A DNA stretch of 64,000 nucleotides from SVEL01 sp045126475 (GTDB lineage Bacteria; Bacillota; Clostridia; Lachnospirales; Lachnospiraceae): contig JBGVOL010000073.1 of the NCBI GenBank assembly GCA_045126475.1, positions 1 to 64,000 of the forward strand. The letters are read 5' to 3'. The notes beneath the pieces were generated by a model. The model saw nothing but the letters and a program-made list of their open reading frames with translations. It made no database searches and was not told the origin of the DNA. The stretch's first letter is position 1. Each line of letters begins with the position of its first letter. Both the position numbers and the translations under genes were made by a program. Positions 18,381 through 27,467 of this stretch are shown one piece after another.

Positions 18381-20054
18381 TCAGTCTTCATTTCTTTTAA
18401 GACTTTCGTTTACTTCTCTTGTAATAGTCAAACCGCCCTGCTTCCCCCATTCTTCAACAAATGTGTCAAAATATGAAATATCCGCCTGGCCAGTTACTAT
18501 TCTTAAATATGCATTATTCTCAAGCTCCTTCAGACGCCACCAGCCTGTATCCATGGTTGGTGTATCTGAAAAGAAATATGTTTTAACTTCCTCAACATTA
18601 TCCTGTGATATAAGCCTGCATGCAGAAATTCTCGATACATACGCGGCCCACTGTTCTGTGGTATACTGATTTCCGCTGTTTATATAGTCCAAACACTGCT
18701 CTGCATATGATCTCTCCATAAAATTCAAATCTGCAAGTTCTTTTTTTCCATCAAAGACTGCCTTAATGTGTTTGTAGCACAAGGACAATGCATTACTGTA
18801 GTCGACGTTTATTACAAGCGGTCTCGCTGTGGGGTCAACCGCATTCTTATCATATTCTGCTACCTCTGATACACCTTCTTTGTCCTGATACCTTGCATAA
18901 TCAAACAAAACGCTTATTATCTTCCATGCAATCTCTGGATGCTCAAAATCCTTTCTGACAACAACATATTTGTAATTTGTCGGATTTGTGGAATGGTATC
19001 TTGTCACACCATCATCATCTGTAGATATAAGATATGGCTGCCAGTCAGCTTCAGGATTATTTGCCACCATATTCATAAGCGGATTGTTTGGTGACCACCA
19101 TGGTCCGAAAAATGAGCCGCATCTTCCGCTTTCTATCAAATCTATAATATCGTTTGTGCTTCTAAATAAAAAATCCCTGTCAATTATCCCTGTTTTATAT
19201 AATTGGTGAATATGTTCCAGTGCGGTCTTCGCCTCAGGCTGTACCGAACCATATACAATCTCACCTTCATCATTTTCTATCCATTGCTTTGGATATGCTC
19301 CAAAATTTGCAAATATAATATCAGTAATATACTGACTGCTGTATCCGCTCTCTCCGCAGAGAGACGAAGTTATCACAAGACCGACTCTCTGTGAATCAGC
19401 CTCCAGAAATTTTGAAATAATATACTCTACGTCTTCAAGTGTCTTTGGTTCCCTTAGACCGAGATCATCCATCCAGTCCTTTCTCAGCCATATAAGATTA
19501 GGTCCCTCTTCAATATTAGTCTCCGGAATAGCCATAATCTTTCCGTCAAATGTAACACTGTCAAGCAGCTCATCCCCATAGCTGTTATACATAGATTTTA
19601 TGGATGAACTGGCACAATTTTTATAACTGTCGGTTAAATCGGCAACAAGCCCCATTTTAACCATCCTTATGAGGTCATTGTAATTATTTACAACCATGAT
19701 GTCAGGTATGTCTCCCATAGCTATAGCCATTGAAACTGCTGTATTATACTCATCATCCATTTCCTCAAATACATTCTCATTCTGAATATTAAGTTTTTCA
19801 AGAAGATACCTTGTATATGCATTGTTCTCATAGGTATCTCCCTCCGGCATGTTTGAATTATTGGTACTTGTCTGCTTGCCAAGAGTGTAAGTCACTGTCT
19901 CCGGATACTTACCAAATGGTGTATTCTGAGCTTTAACCCACTGCTCTTTTTTCACATCTGCGTTGTCAGTTGCATTATCCTCCGTAAATCCGCAGCTGTA
20001 CAAAAGGCTTAGCATAAACATGCAGACCAATAATAAACTAAAAAACCTTTTCAT
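18381..20054 (-). CDS. Extra extracellular solute-binding lipoprotein (family 1, LplA/YtcQ-like)
   Basis: A ~557-aa binding protein with a lipobox at LLYSC. It resembles the long family-1 binding proteins of CUT1 ABC systems that feed oligosaccharides (GDIPDIMVVNNYNDL, GKIMAIPETN, LIWLRKDWMDDLG). It is the second binding protein in this operon, after malE, and has no permeases of its own nearby, so it may share the MalFG pore and widen the substrate range. The ATG at 20054 has GGTGG about 6 nt before it and is chosen over one at 20069. A strong hairpin separates it from malG. Confidence 0.85.
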   Translation of the reverse strand: MKRFFSLLLVCMFMLSLLYSCGFTEDNATDNADVKKEQWVKAQNTPFGKYPETVTYTLGKQTSTNNSNMPEGDTYENNAYTRYLLEKLNIQNENVFEEMDDEYNTAVSMAIAMGDIPDIMVVNNYNDLIRMVKMGLVADLTDSYKNCASSSIKSMYNSYGDELLDSVTFDGKIMAIPETNIEEGPNLIWLRKDWMDDLGLREPKTLEDVEYIISKFLEADSQRVGLVITSSLCGESGYSSQYITDIIFANFGAYPKQWIENDEGEIVYGSVQPEAKTALEHIHQLYKTGIIDRDFLFRSTNDIIDLIESGRCGSFFGPWWSPNNPLMNMVANNPEADWQPYLISTDDDGVTRYHSTNPTNYKYVVVRKDFEHPEIAWKIISVLFDYARYQDKEGVSEVAEYDKNAVDPTARPLVINVDYSNALSLCYKHIKAVFDGKKELADLNFMERSYAEQCLDYINSGNQYTTEQWAAYVSRISACRLISQDNVEEVKTYFFSDTPTMDTGWWRLKELENNAYLRIVTGQADISYFDTFVEEWGKQGGLTITREVNESLKRNED

Positions 20055-20081
20055 TTTTTCCACCGCCATATATATATTTCA

Positions 20082-20112
20082 ATAAATCGCAGGGCAAAGC
20101 CCTGCGATTTAT
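20082..20112 (-). terminator. Intercistronic hairpin between malG and the second binding protein
   Basis: Perfect 14-bp stem (ATAAATCGCAGGGC) with a 3-nt loop. There is no long T-tract after it on the minus strand, so it may act as a partial terminator or mRNA-stabilising structure that sets the level of the downstream genes. Confidence 0.7.
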
Positions 20113-20135
20113 CGACTGTGATAGAATTTGCTATA

Positions 20136-21032
20136 TTAACCCTTAACGGCTCCCGACATACCTTCTTTATAACACTTCTGCATTAACAGGAAGAGTATTG
20201 CAATCGGAATTGAGATACATACAGCACCGGCTGCAAATCTTGTAAAGAAATCGTCAACATACTCTTTTTCAAGCATATTCCAAAGACCGATTGATACAGT
20301 ATAGTAATCCTTCTGTGTACGACAGATTACCTTTGCAAAAATGAAGTCAACCCATGGTCCCATGAATGAACTTAAAACTGTGTGAACAATGATTGGCTTA
20401 CTAAGCGGCATTATAACCTTTGTAAATACCTGCCATTTTGTTGCACCGTCAATAAGTGCTGCCTCATCAAGAGTCTTAGGAATAGTATCCAAAAATCCCT
20501 TCGCTACCAGGAAGCCCAATCCGGCACCACCGGAGTAAACGAGTACCATGGCAACACGAATCATTGCTCCCTCTGTCAAACCTACTGTCTTTAAGATGTA
20601 GTATATGGCAATCATTGACATGAAGCCAGGGAAAAGACCAATAATCATTGTAAGATTAAGAAATGTCTTTCTTAACTTAAATCTCAGTCTTGACATACAA
20701 TATGCCACTGAAATAACAAAGAATGTAGATATAATACATGAGAATATCGCTACAATCAATGTATTCAAAAACATCTGAGGGAAATCCAACAGATTTCTCT
20801 CTGTAAAGAGCTTAACATAATTATCGAATCCAAGCTCCTTTGGGAAGAAATAAGCTGTGTAAGAACCTTTTCCACCGTTTTCAACTCTGAAGCTTGTCAT
20901 AACAATCCAGAATATCGGGAAAAGCCATATAACAGAAAGTGCAGCAAGTATTACATGCACAATACTGTTTCTTACAAACTTTCCAGCCTTAGCCCTTGTA
21001 AATTTCTTTTTATTTTTCTTCATCTCACTCAT
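20136..21032 (-). CDS. malG: Maltodextrin ABC transporter permease, MalG-like
   Basis: A ~298-aa CUT1 permease with six predicted membrane segments. The EAA loop that contacts the ATPase is in TLDEAALIDGATKWQVFTKVIMPLSKP. The start ATG follows the malF stop by 1 nt with GGAGGG about 11 nt upstream; an overlapping ATG at 21053 is less likely. With malE and malF it forms the importer. No MsmX/MalK-type ATPase gene is in the window, so a shared ATPase encoded elsewhere is expected, as is common in Firmicutes. Confidence 0.92.
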   Translation of the reverse strand: MSEMKKNKKKFTRAKAGKFVRNSIVHVILAALSVIWLFPIFWIVMTSFRVENGGKGSYTAYFFPKELGFDNYVKLFTERNLLDFPQMFLNTLIVAIFSCIISTFFVISVAYCMSRLRFKLRKTFLNLTMIIGLFPGFMSMIAIYYILKTVGLTEGAMIRVAMVLVYSGGAGLGFLVAKGFLDTIPKTLDEAALIDGATKWQVFTKVIMPLSKPIIVHTVLSSFMGPWVDFIFAKVICRTQKDYYTVSIGLWNMLEKEYVDDFFTRFAAGAVCISIPIAILFLLMQKCYKEGMSGAVKG

Positions 21033-21033
21033 T

Positions 21034-22413
21034 TTACTGGAATCCCTCCTCATTCTTATAAGAGCCTGTGCTTCTATAAGTTACTAATGAAACTATTGCC
21101 AGTACTACGAATGTCATAATACCGATTACCGCACCGATATTGAAATCGTTTTCAGTAATAGTCAGCTTATACAGCCACGTGACAAGCAAATCCGTCTGAC
21201 CTGCCGTATTACCTACTTTTGTAGGTCCACCACCCGTCAACAGGAAGATAACGTTAAAGTTGTTTACGTTTCCTGTAAATGTTGTAATAAGGTATGGTGT
21301 TGTAACGAAGAGCATGTAAGGAAGTGTAATCTTAAAGAATGTTACAACCGCATTTGCTCCGTCAACTCTTGCTGCCTCATAAAGTTCAGCAGGAATATTC
21401 TGTAAAATACCTGTAATCTGAAGCATTGTATAAGGAATACCTACCCAAAGGTTGATAATGATAACCGTAATTCTTGCCCATGTAGGGTCAGACCAGAACG
21501 GTAACGGATTACCTTTCTCTATGAATCCCCAGCTGACAAGGAGGTTATTGATTGTTCCGATATCACTGAACATTGATCTGACAATCAACAGTGAAACGAA
21601 CTGAGGTATAGCTATCGACAATACGAAGTTAAATCTCCACATTGCCTTGAACCTTGTACCTTTTCTATTGATAACGATAGCAAGAATCATGCCTAAGACA
21701 TAATTCAATACTGTTGCGCATATTGCCCAAACTAATGTCCATCCGAGAACTGACCAGAACTGTCCGCTTATTTTACCGCCGATTGCAAAAACCTGCTTAA
21801 AGCTTTCAAATCCTACCCATTCAAATTTGTTTAACTTCTGATCAACATCAGAGTAATTTGTAAACGCCTGTAAAATCATGAATATCAGTGGAAGCACCGT
21901 AAACGTAATAATACCTGCAAGTGGTACTGCAAGTAAAAGCTTGTGAAGATTTACATTAAATAAATCCCTGATATCCTCGATAAATGTATTGTTATGTTTT
22001 CCTTCCTTAGCATAGCACTGTGCCTTGTAAGCACTCTTTACTGTCTCTCTCCATAAAAGGAAGAACAAAAGAGAGATACCGATTGTAACTACGCCGTACA
22101 AAAGAACCTGAACTGATGGAATACCGACAATTTCATAAGTAAATCCATAACTGGTCTCTATCTCTTTATATTCATAGTGACCTAATGTTGGAAGCTCTGT
22201 TAATGAATATATTCCGTAGCTTACCATGTAGTATATATATGCAACTTCTGCCAAAAGATATAAAATACCTTTTACAAACTGCTTTCTTACTATATTTCCG
22301 GCACCCATTACAACAAGTGAAAGTCTTGTAAGCAAGTCGCCCTTCTTTATAGCATTCATGACAGTATATTCTGTATCAAATTCAGATGGCTTTCTTTTAA
22401 AAATATTTTTCAC
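21034..22413 (-). CDS. malF: Maltodextrin ABC transporter permease, MalF-like
   Basis: A ~459-aa CUT1 permease. An N-terminal extension of about 150 residues carries extra hydrophobic segments (FVKGILYLLAEVAYIYY). The permease core has the EAA loop IPAELYEAARVDGANAVVTFFKITLPYM. I prefer the GTG at 22413, which has GAGGTGG 5 nt before it, over an ATG at 22455 with no ribosome site. It lies behind an attenuator-like terminator after malE. Confidence 0.92.
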   Translation of the reverse strand: MKNIFKRKPSEFDTEYTVMNAIKKGDLLTRLSLVVMGAGNIVRKQFVKGILYLLAEVAYIYYMVSYGIYSLTELPTLGHYEYKEIETSYGFTYEIVGIPSVQVLLYGVVTIGISLLFFLLWRETVKSAYKAQCYAKEGKHNNTFIEDIRDLFNVNLHKLLLAVPLAGIITFTVLPLIFMILQAFTNYSDVDQKLNKFEWVGFESFKQVFAIGGKISGQFWSVLGWTLVWAICATVLNYVLGMILAIVINRKGTRFKAMWRFNFVLSIAIPQFVSLLIVRSMFSDIGTINNLLVSWGFIEKGNPLPFWSDPTWARITVIIINLWVGIPYTMLQITGILQNIPAELYEAARVDGANAVVTFFKITLPYMLFVTTPYLITTFTGNVNNFNVIFLLTGGGPTKVGNTAGQTDLLVTWLYKLTITENDFNIGAVIGIMTFVVLAIVSLVTYRSTGSYKNEEGFQ

Positions 22414-22465
22414 AATTCCACCTCGCTGTCTTAATAAATCGTGACTGCAAAACAACCCCGATTAG

Positions 22466-22512
22466 CAAAAAATCTCCATGGCATCGGTATTTTCATGTGA
22501 TACCATGGAGAT
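22466..22512 (-). terminator. Attenuating terminator between malE and malF
   Basis: Stem ATCTCCATGG (arms 22472-22481 and 22503-22512), extended inward by ATC/GAT pairing and followed on the minus strand by six T. It should stop most transcripts after malE, giving excess binding protein over permease, the usual stoichiometry of such operons. Confidence 0.85.
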
Positions 22513-22554
22513 AATCTATTCTAAGTCACAGGATTATCTTTCCTATTTACTTAT

Positions 22555-23832
22555 TTATCTTCCGTTCCAAGCGTCCTCTAATGCTTTTGTCTTCTCAGCA
22601 GCATTGTCAAGTGTTACTGTTCCATCAAGGAGCTCATTTGACATGTTTGTTGCGTTATTCCAGAAGTTTGTATTGAAGCTTGCGAATGTTGGCTGAAGAA
22701 CTGCTGTGCTCTCAACAACCTTTGCCTGTGCCTGTGCTAATTCATCGTTCTTTACAGCTTCAGACTCAAGTAACTTTGTGTTAGCAGGAACGATGCTTCT
22801 CATCTCGTAATGAGCTAACTGAGCTTCCTCGCTTGCTAAATATAAAGCTAAAGCAACTGCAACTTCCATATTCTCTGAGTGAGGGTTAACGCCAAGTGCC
22901 TTTGAACCAGCAAATGCCTTAAGCTGTCCTTCTTCACCGTTGATGTTGATTGTAGGAAGTGCTGCTACACCGATGTTATCGCCAAGAGCTTCCTGAACCT
23001 TGCTGTAATCCCAAGTACCAGAGAACATTGCTGAGATAGAACCATCTCTAAGTCCTGCAAGACCTGAACCAGAATCATCCTTAACGAAGTTAGGATTCTG
23101 AACTAAGTTTACTAAGTACTTTGTAACTTCTGTACCCTTGTCACCAAGAACGATACCAGCTTTTTCATCTGAACCGTCAGCACCACAGAATGTTGCACCA
23201 CCTGCAGCATAGAAAGCTCCGAAGTACCAGCCTGTACCAATCTGATATGCAACCTTGCCCTTCTCTAACATCTTGTCAAGGCTCTTAATATCATCCTCAG
23301 AGAATACTGACTTATCATAGTACATGAACCATGTATTTGCTGTATAAGGAATACCGTAAATAGCTCCGTCCTTTGTTACTGTTGAAACCATAACGTCTGA
23401 GTTTGTAGACTTAACATACTCAGCTGCAGCACCACCAAGCTTTGCAATAGCGTCTGCATCTAAAAGTGTTCCTAACTGATCGTTTGCGAACATGTAAACA
23501 TCAGCTGCTTCTGTTGGGTCAGCCTTAACCATCTCAGCGGCCTTGTCTTCACCACATGTCTCATATGTGAATGAAACATCCCACTCAGGATGAGCTTCGT
23601 TGAACTGATCACACATCTTCTGAATCCAGCCCTTATCCTGATCTTCCTGTGGAGACCAAACCTTAAGGCTTACCTTTGTTGGCTCGCTAGAACCACCGTT
23701 TGTAGTAGGGTTTGAACCGCTACCAGCTGTTGTTGTCTCTTTGTTGCCGTCGTTTGAGCCGCCGCAACCAAAGATTGTTGCTGCACACATTGCTGTTGTC
23801 ATAGCAAGTGCTGTTAACTTCTTAATCTTCAT
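22555..23832 (-). CDS. malE: Maltose/maltodextrin-binding lipoprotein
   Basis: A ~425-aa extracellular solute-binding protein. The signal peptide ends in the lipobox TIFGC and is followed by a Ser/Thr/Gly-rich linker. The body has family blocks such as LKVWSPQEDQDKGWIQKM, YGIPYTANTWFMYYDKSVF and MFSGTWDYSKVQEALG. AGGAGG 6 nt upstream fixes the ATG at 23832; the longer in-frame extension to 23955 is promoter and leader DNA. Codon choice is highly biased, as in an abundant protein. First gene of the importer operon, next to a YesM/YesN pair that probably controls it. Confidence 0.93.
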   Translation of the reverse strand: MKIKKLTALAMTTAMCAATIFGCGGSNDGNKETTTAGSGSNPTTNGGSSEPTKVSLKVWSPQEDQDKGWIQKMCDQFNEAHPEWDVSFTYETCGEDKAAEMVKADPTEAADVYMFANDQLGTLLDADAIAKLGGAAAEYVKSTNSDVMVSTVTKDGAIYGIPYTANTWFMYYDKSVFSEDDIKSLDKMLEKGKVAYQIGTGWYFGAFYAAGGATFCGADGSDEKAGIVLGDKGTEVTKYLVNLVQNPNFVKDDSGSGLAGLRDGSISAMFSGTWDYSKVQEALGDNIGVAALPTININGEEGQLKAFAGSKALGVNPHSENMEVAVALALYLASEEAQLAHYEMRSIVPANTKLLESEAVKNDELAQAQAKVVESTAVLQPTFASFNTNFWNNATNMSNELLDGTVTLDNAAEKTKALEDAWNGR

Positions 23833-24067
23833 TTTTTTCCTCCTATATGCATTGAATGCAAATTTGATTAAGCCGTTTACATTATGTATGTATTGGCTTT
23901 TGCTCATGCAATCATTATATAAGGTGGTACAAATAAAAGATATATTAAAAATCAAAGAAATATATTAATTTTTTATCATAAGCATCATTTATATCATTTT
24001 TCCACATTTTTACGCTTTTATGCAAGGTGTCGCAAATATCACGTAAATCATTGATTTTTCAAGGTTT
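23833..24067 (-). promoter_or_regulatory. malE promoter region with cre-like site
   Basis: A TATAAT -10 lies at 23914-23919 (minus strand) without a convincing -35, as expected of an activator-dependent promoter; the adjacent response regulator is the obvious candidate. About 30 nt downstream of the expected start, 23868-23882 (ATGTAAACGGCTTAA) resembles a CcpA cre site with two mismatches. The remaining upstream part is AT-rich and holds TGCAAGGTGTCGCA (near 24020), a weak dyad. Confidence 0.55.
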
Positions 24068-25780
24068 TCAGGCCTTTTTCATCTCAATTGCCGGTATGCA
24101 CACGGTAATACAGGTACCGTTCCCCGGCTCGCTTTTTATTTTGAGACAATACTCTTCGCCATAATACAATTCTATCCTTTCATTTACATTTCTAATTCCG
24201 TATCCCTTTGAATTCTGCGTAATAATGCTCTTTGCCTTCTCTTCGTCCATACCTACGCCGTTGTCTGTAACGCTTATATATATTTTTCCGTCTTCCATCC
24301 ATCCTTTAATGGTGATTTTTCCACGTTCACCACCATCTTTTACATCAATTCCATGCTCAATTGCATTCTCAACTATAGGCTGAAGAATAAGATTCAATGT
24401 CTCATATTCAAGAATAGAATTATCAATATCATATTCAACATCAAACTCATTGTCATGCATCATAAGCTGTATCTCAATGTAAGACTTAACATTGCTTATC
24501 TCTTCCGCTACCGACAATGTATTTCTGCCCTTGTTGAGGGAGGTCCTGTAAAAGTTTGACAGCGCAAGAGTTATGTTGCTTATATCCTTATTGCCATTTT
24601 CAATTGCTTTCCAGTTAATAAGTGAAAGTGAATTATACAGAAAATGCGGATTAATCTGGTTCTGAAGTGCCTTCATCTCGTATTTTTTCTGGGTTATTTC
24701 ACTTTCATATACTTCCTTTATAAGTGTCTGCGTCTTTCCCAGAAGTGCATTGTAACCTCTGATAAGTTCACCGATTTCATCCTTTTCCTCGGCTTCGAGT
24801 CTTATGGAAAAATCACCCTCACCGGCCGCCTTCATACCGTCTCTCAGATATGCAATTCTTCCAGTAACAAATCGACTCACCCAGAAAATACCGATAATCA
24901 TCGCCACGAAGGCAATGGCTATAACTATATATATGAAGCTCTTTATAGGTTCCGTATCACTTACCATGGTTTTGTCAGGCTTATACAGCCATATTCTCCA
25001 CGGAGCCTGGGAGAGGTCTTTATAAACCACCGTATACTCAGAATCACTCTTTAAATTTACAAATTCATCATAACTTAACTCATATCCGGCATACTTGTCC
25101 TCAAATTTTGCCAGGCTGTACAATTCCTCATCATTCTTATCTGTTATAAAAATGCCGTAGTTCTTTCCCATATCATTTGAAAGTGCCGCAAACAGTTTTC
25201 CATAATCTACCGATATATAGAAAACGCCAAGCTTGCCCTGATTCATCATTGCCATTCGCCTTACACAAAATGCAATATCTTCTTTCTTATCAACGTACCA
25301 GTGGCATGCTACGTCCTTATACACTGTCTTATACCAGAATTTGTCACGGATTTCATCGAGGGGAAGAATTATATTATCATATTTTTTCCCGTCTATATCT
25401 GTGTATATACTCACCTGCACTGCACTGTCACTGAAATATGTTGCAGTTTCAAGCTGCGGCTTTATTACAGATACAATATTTGAATAAAGGTCATAGGGAT
25501 TTTCGTAATCCGCAATGAGAACCTGCGCTATTGTATTGTTAAACGTGATGTAATCTGACAAACTGTTGTATGCAATAAGCTCTGAATCCAGGTTATATGC
25601 CGCCTGGTTAAGATATGTCAGTATACTCTTTTTTTCCTTCTCCTTTAATATTGTTGTCATAAGATTTGTACTTACAATTATGGTCAGCATCATTGGTACT
25701 ATTCCAATAACAATATATACAAGAAAGAGTTTGTACCTAAGCTTTATATTGTTTAAAAATGTACTTATCTTTTTCAACAA
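24068..25780 (-). CDS. Sensor histidine kinase, YesM/LytS type
   Basis: A 570-aa membrane kinase. TM1 is near residues 17-38 and TM2 near 277-299, with an extracellular sensor region between them, then a HAMP linker and the His_kinase domain with NQINPHFLYNSLSLINW (phospho-acceptor His). The ATPase domain has VENAIEHG, VTDNGVGMD and GYGIRNVNERI. The start is a TTG placed directly after the stop of the response regulator gene, with GGGGGAA upstream, so translation is coupled. Its place beside malE suggests it senses an extracellular glucan or a loaded binding protein; that is inference. Confidence 0.92.
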   Translation of the reverse strand: MLKKISTFLNNIKLRYKLFLVYIVIGIVPMMLTIIVSTNLMTTILKEKEKKSILTYLNQAAYNLDSELIAYNSLSDYITFNNTIAQVLIADYENPYDLYSNIVSVIKPQLETATYFSDSAVQVSIYTDIDGKKYDNIILPLDEIRDKFWYKTVYKDVACHWYVDKKEDIAFCVRRMAMMNQGKLGVFYISVDYGKLFAALSNDMGKNYGIFITDKNDEELYSLAKFEDKYAGYELSYDEFVNLKSDSEYTVVYKDLSQAPWRIWLYKPDKTMVSDTEPIKSFIYIVIAIAFVAMIIGIFWVSRFVTGRIAYLRDGMKAAGEGDFSIRLEAEEKDEIGELIRGYNALLGKTQTLIKEVYESEITQKKYEMKALQNQINPHFLYNSLSLINWKAIENGNKDISNITLALSNFYRTSLNKGRNTLSVAEEISNVKSYIEIQLMMHDNEFDVEYDIDNSILEYETLNLILQPIVENAIEHGIDVKDGGERGKITIKGWMEDGKIYISVTDNGVGMDEEKAKSIITQNSKGYGIRNVNERIELYYGEEYCLKIKSEPGNGTCITVCIPAIEMKKA

Positions 25781-27316
25781 TTACACTTCCCCCTGACTTC
25801 TGTATTTCTGAGGGCTAATTCCAAAATATTCACGAAAACTCTGACAGAAATACGATACATTCGGATATCCTACTTCATTGCTTATGGTAACTATTTTTTT
25901 ATGGCTCTCCTCAAGCATCTCTTTTGCCTTCTCCATACGATATGCTTTTATAAATTTGCTAAGATTCTGTCCCGTTTCTTTTTTAAACACACAGCTTAAA
26001 TAACTAGGAGCCATATATACCATATCAGCAAGCTGCTCCACACCTATCTCTTCTCCGTAATGCTCATATATATACTGCTTAACGCTTTCTATTTCGCGAT
26101 GTATCATCTGAGGATTTGAGGCAAAACTGTCCTCAAGTCTCTTAATGTTTACATTGACAATATCAATAACCGTCTGAAAATCAACTGCCTTATAAAGTTT
26201 TTCAATCTCACTGTTAAGTTCAAACTCACCCACATCAGGAATATTGTCATACAAATCCTTTAACAGATTAGAAAATATGAATTTGACATACACCTGTGAA
26301 AAGTCTGTCTTGCTTTTATATTTCGTACACAATTTTTCAAAATGGATTCTAAGGCTGTCCGCATCCTTCATCTTTATATCCTGTTTCATTTGCTTCATCA
26401 GGGTATCGTCATCCATCGGACCATTGAGAGGTGACTGGCCGTTCTCATAAGAAAGATATACTTTTGTCTCTGACTGGTAAAATCTGTTCTCCATGAGATT
26501 TTCCGTTTCCTCAAATGCTTCCGTAATATCCTCTGTCTTTGAAAATGTTCTCGATACGGCTATATACGCAGTTACATTGTATTTCTGTCTTATCATATTC
26601 TGTATCTTTACGGCTACACGCTTCCAGTATTCGTCCTCTTTATCGTGTTCCTTAAAAAATATAACACACTGCTCTGTATTAAGATTAAGATACTGAAATG
26701 AAATATCAAGCTCATTAAAGCTCTCAGCAAGGTTTTTAAGGAAATCATTATCACCGTTTCCGAAAAAGCTTCGCTCAAATTCCACAAGCATAAGCTTGGA
26801 ATAGTCTGCATCCATTACTGCACCTGCAAGCTTCATATCCTTAAGCTCACCGACAGAAAGCCCGTTAACAAGAGAATACAGGTAATGCTGTCTTAAAACT
26901 TCAATACTCTTTTCCCTTATTCCGTGCTCTTTTTTCTCATTCTCTATCTCATCCAGCGCATTTCTCAAAGTTGTTTCAAACTCCTGAGGGTCAACAGGCT
27001 TCAGGATATAATCAGACACGCCAAGTTTAACGGCTGTCTTGGCATATTCAAAATCATTGTGTCCACTGATTATGATAATCTTCATACCGGTGTTGACTTT
27101 TTTCTCTTTTATGTTTTTTATAAGCTCCATACCGTCCATATGGGGCATCTTTATATCTGTAAGAAGAATATCCACATCATTTTCTGACAGATATTCAAGG
27201 GCAGCCTGTCCATTAACTGCTTCCTCTATCTCACACTCTATATCCATCTGCCCAAGCAGAAATGTTACACCTTTTCTCTCAATTCTTTCGTCATCTACAA
27301 CTAATATTTTGTACAT
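25781..27316 (-). CDS. Response regulator, YesN type (REC + AraC HTH)
   Basis: A 511-aa regulator: receiver domain (residues ~1-125, phospho-acceptor Asp54 in LLTDIKMPHMDG, Asp8/Asp9 acidic pocket, Lys in YILKPVDPQEF), a middle region, and a C-terminal AraC-type double HTH (IGVEQLADMVYMAPSYLSCVFKKETG ... NEVGYPNVSYFCQSFREYFGISPQKYR). First gene of a two-gene operon with the sensor kinase. The nearest likely target is malE downstream. Confidence 0.93.
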   Translation of the reverse strand: MYKILVVDDERIERKGVTFLLGQMDIECEIEEAVNGQAALEYLSENDVDILLTDIKMPHMDGMELIKNIKEKKVNTGMKIIIISGHNDFEYAKTAVKLGVSDYILKPVDPQEFETTLRNALDEIENEKKEHGIREKSIEVLRQHYLYSLVNGLSVGELKDMKLAGAVMDADYSKLMLVEFERSFFGNGDNDFLKNLAESFNELDISFQYLNLNTEQCVIFFKEHDKEDEYWKRVAVKIQNMIRQKYNVTAYIAVSRTFSKTEDITEAFEETENLMENRFYQSETKVYLSYENGQSPLNGPMDDDTLMKQMKQDIKMKDADSLRIHFEKLCTKYKSKTDFSQVYVKFIFSNLLKDLYDNIPDVGEFELNSEIEKLYKAVDFQTVIDIVNVNIKRLEDSFASNPQMIHREIESVKQYIYEHYGEEIGVEQLADMVYMAPSYLSCVFKKETGQNLSKFIKAYRMEKAKEMLEESHKKIVTISNEVGYPNVSYFCQSFREYFGISPQKYRSQGEV

Positions 27317-27350
27317 AACTACCTCCGAAAAAAACTATTACAACACTTTT

Positions 27351-27379
27351 ATTTTAATAGTTTATTCACTGAATATCAA
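27351..27379 (-). promoter_or_regulatory. Promoter of the two-component operon
   Basis: Minus strand -35 TTGATA (27374-27379), 17-bp spacer, -10 TAAAAT (27351-27356), with the response regulator start about 35 nt downstream. Confidence 0.7.
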
Positions 27380-27398
27380 CATATTTTTTCATATACAG

Positions 27399-27429
27399 AA
27401 CAAAATCGCCGGTTTTTAACCGGCGATTT
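27399..27429 (-). terminator. Terminator of the glycogen phosphorylase gene
   Basis: Perfect 12-bp stem AAATCGCCGGTT (27403-27414 and 27418-27429) with a 3-nt loop, followed on the minus strand by TTTTGTT. Confidence 0.85.
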
Positions 27430-27467
27430 GTTTATTTATACGTTTTCCCAGGCATTTTCTTATTATA

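Noticed and set aside
23833..23955. 41-residue N-terminal extension of MalE
   Set aside because: It covers the -10 box and leader; the lipoprotein signal begins at the ATG at 23832, which has a perfect AGGAGG.
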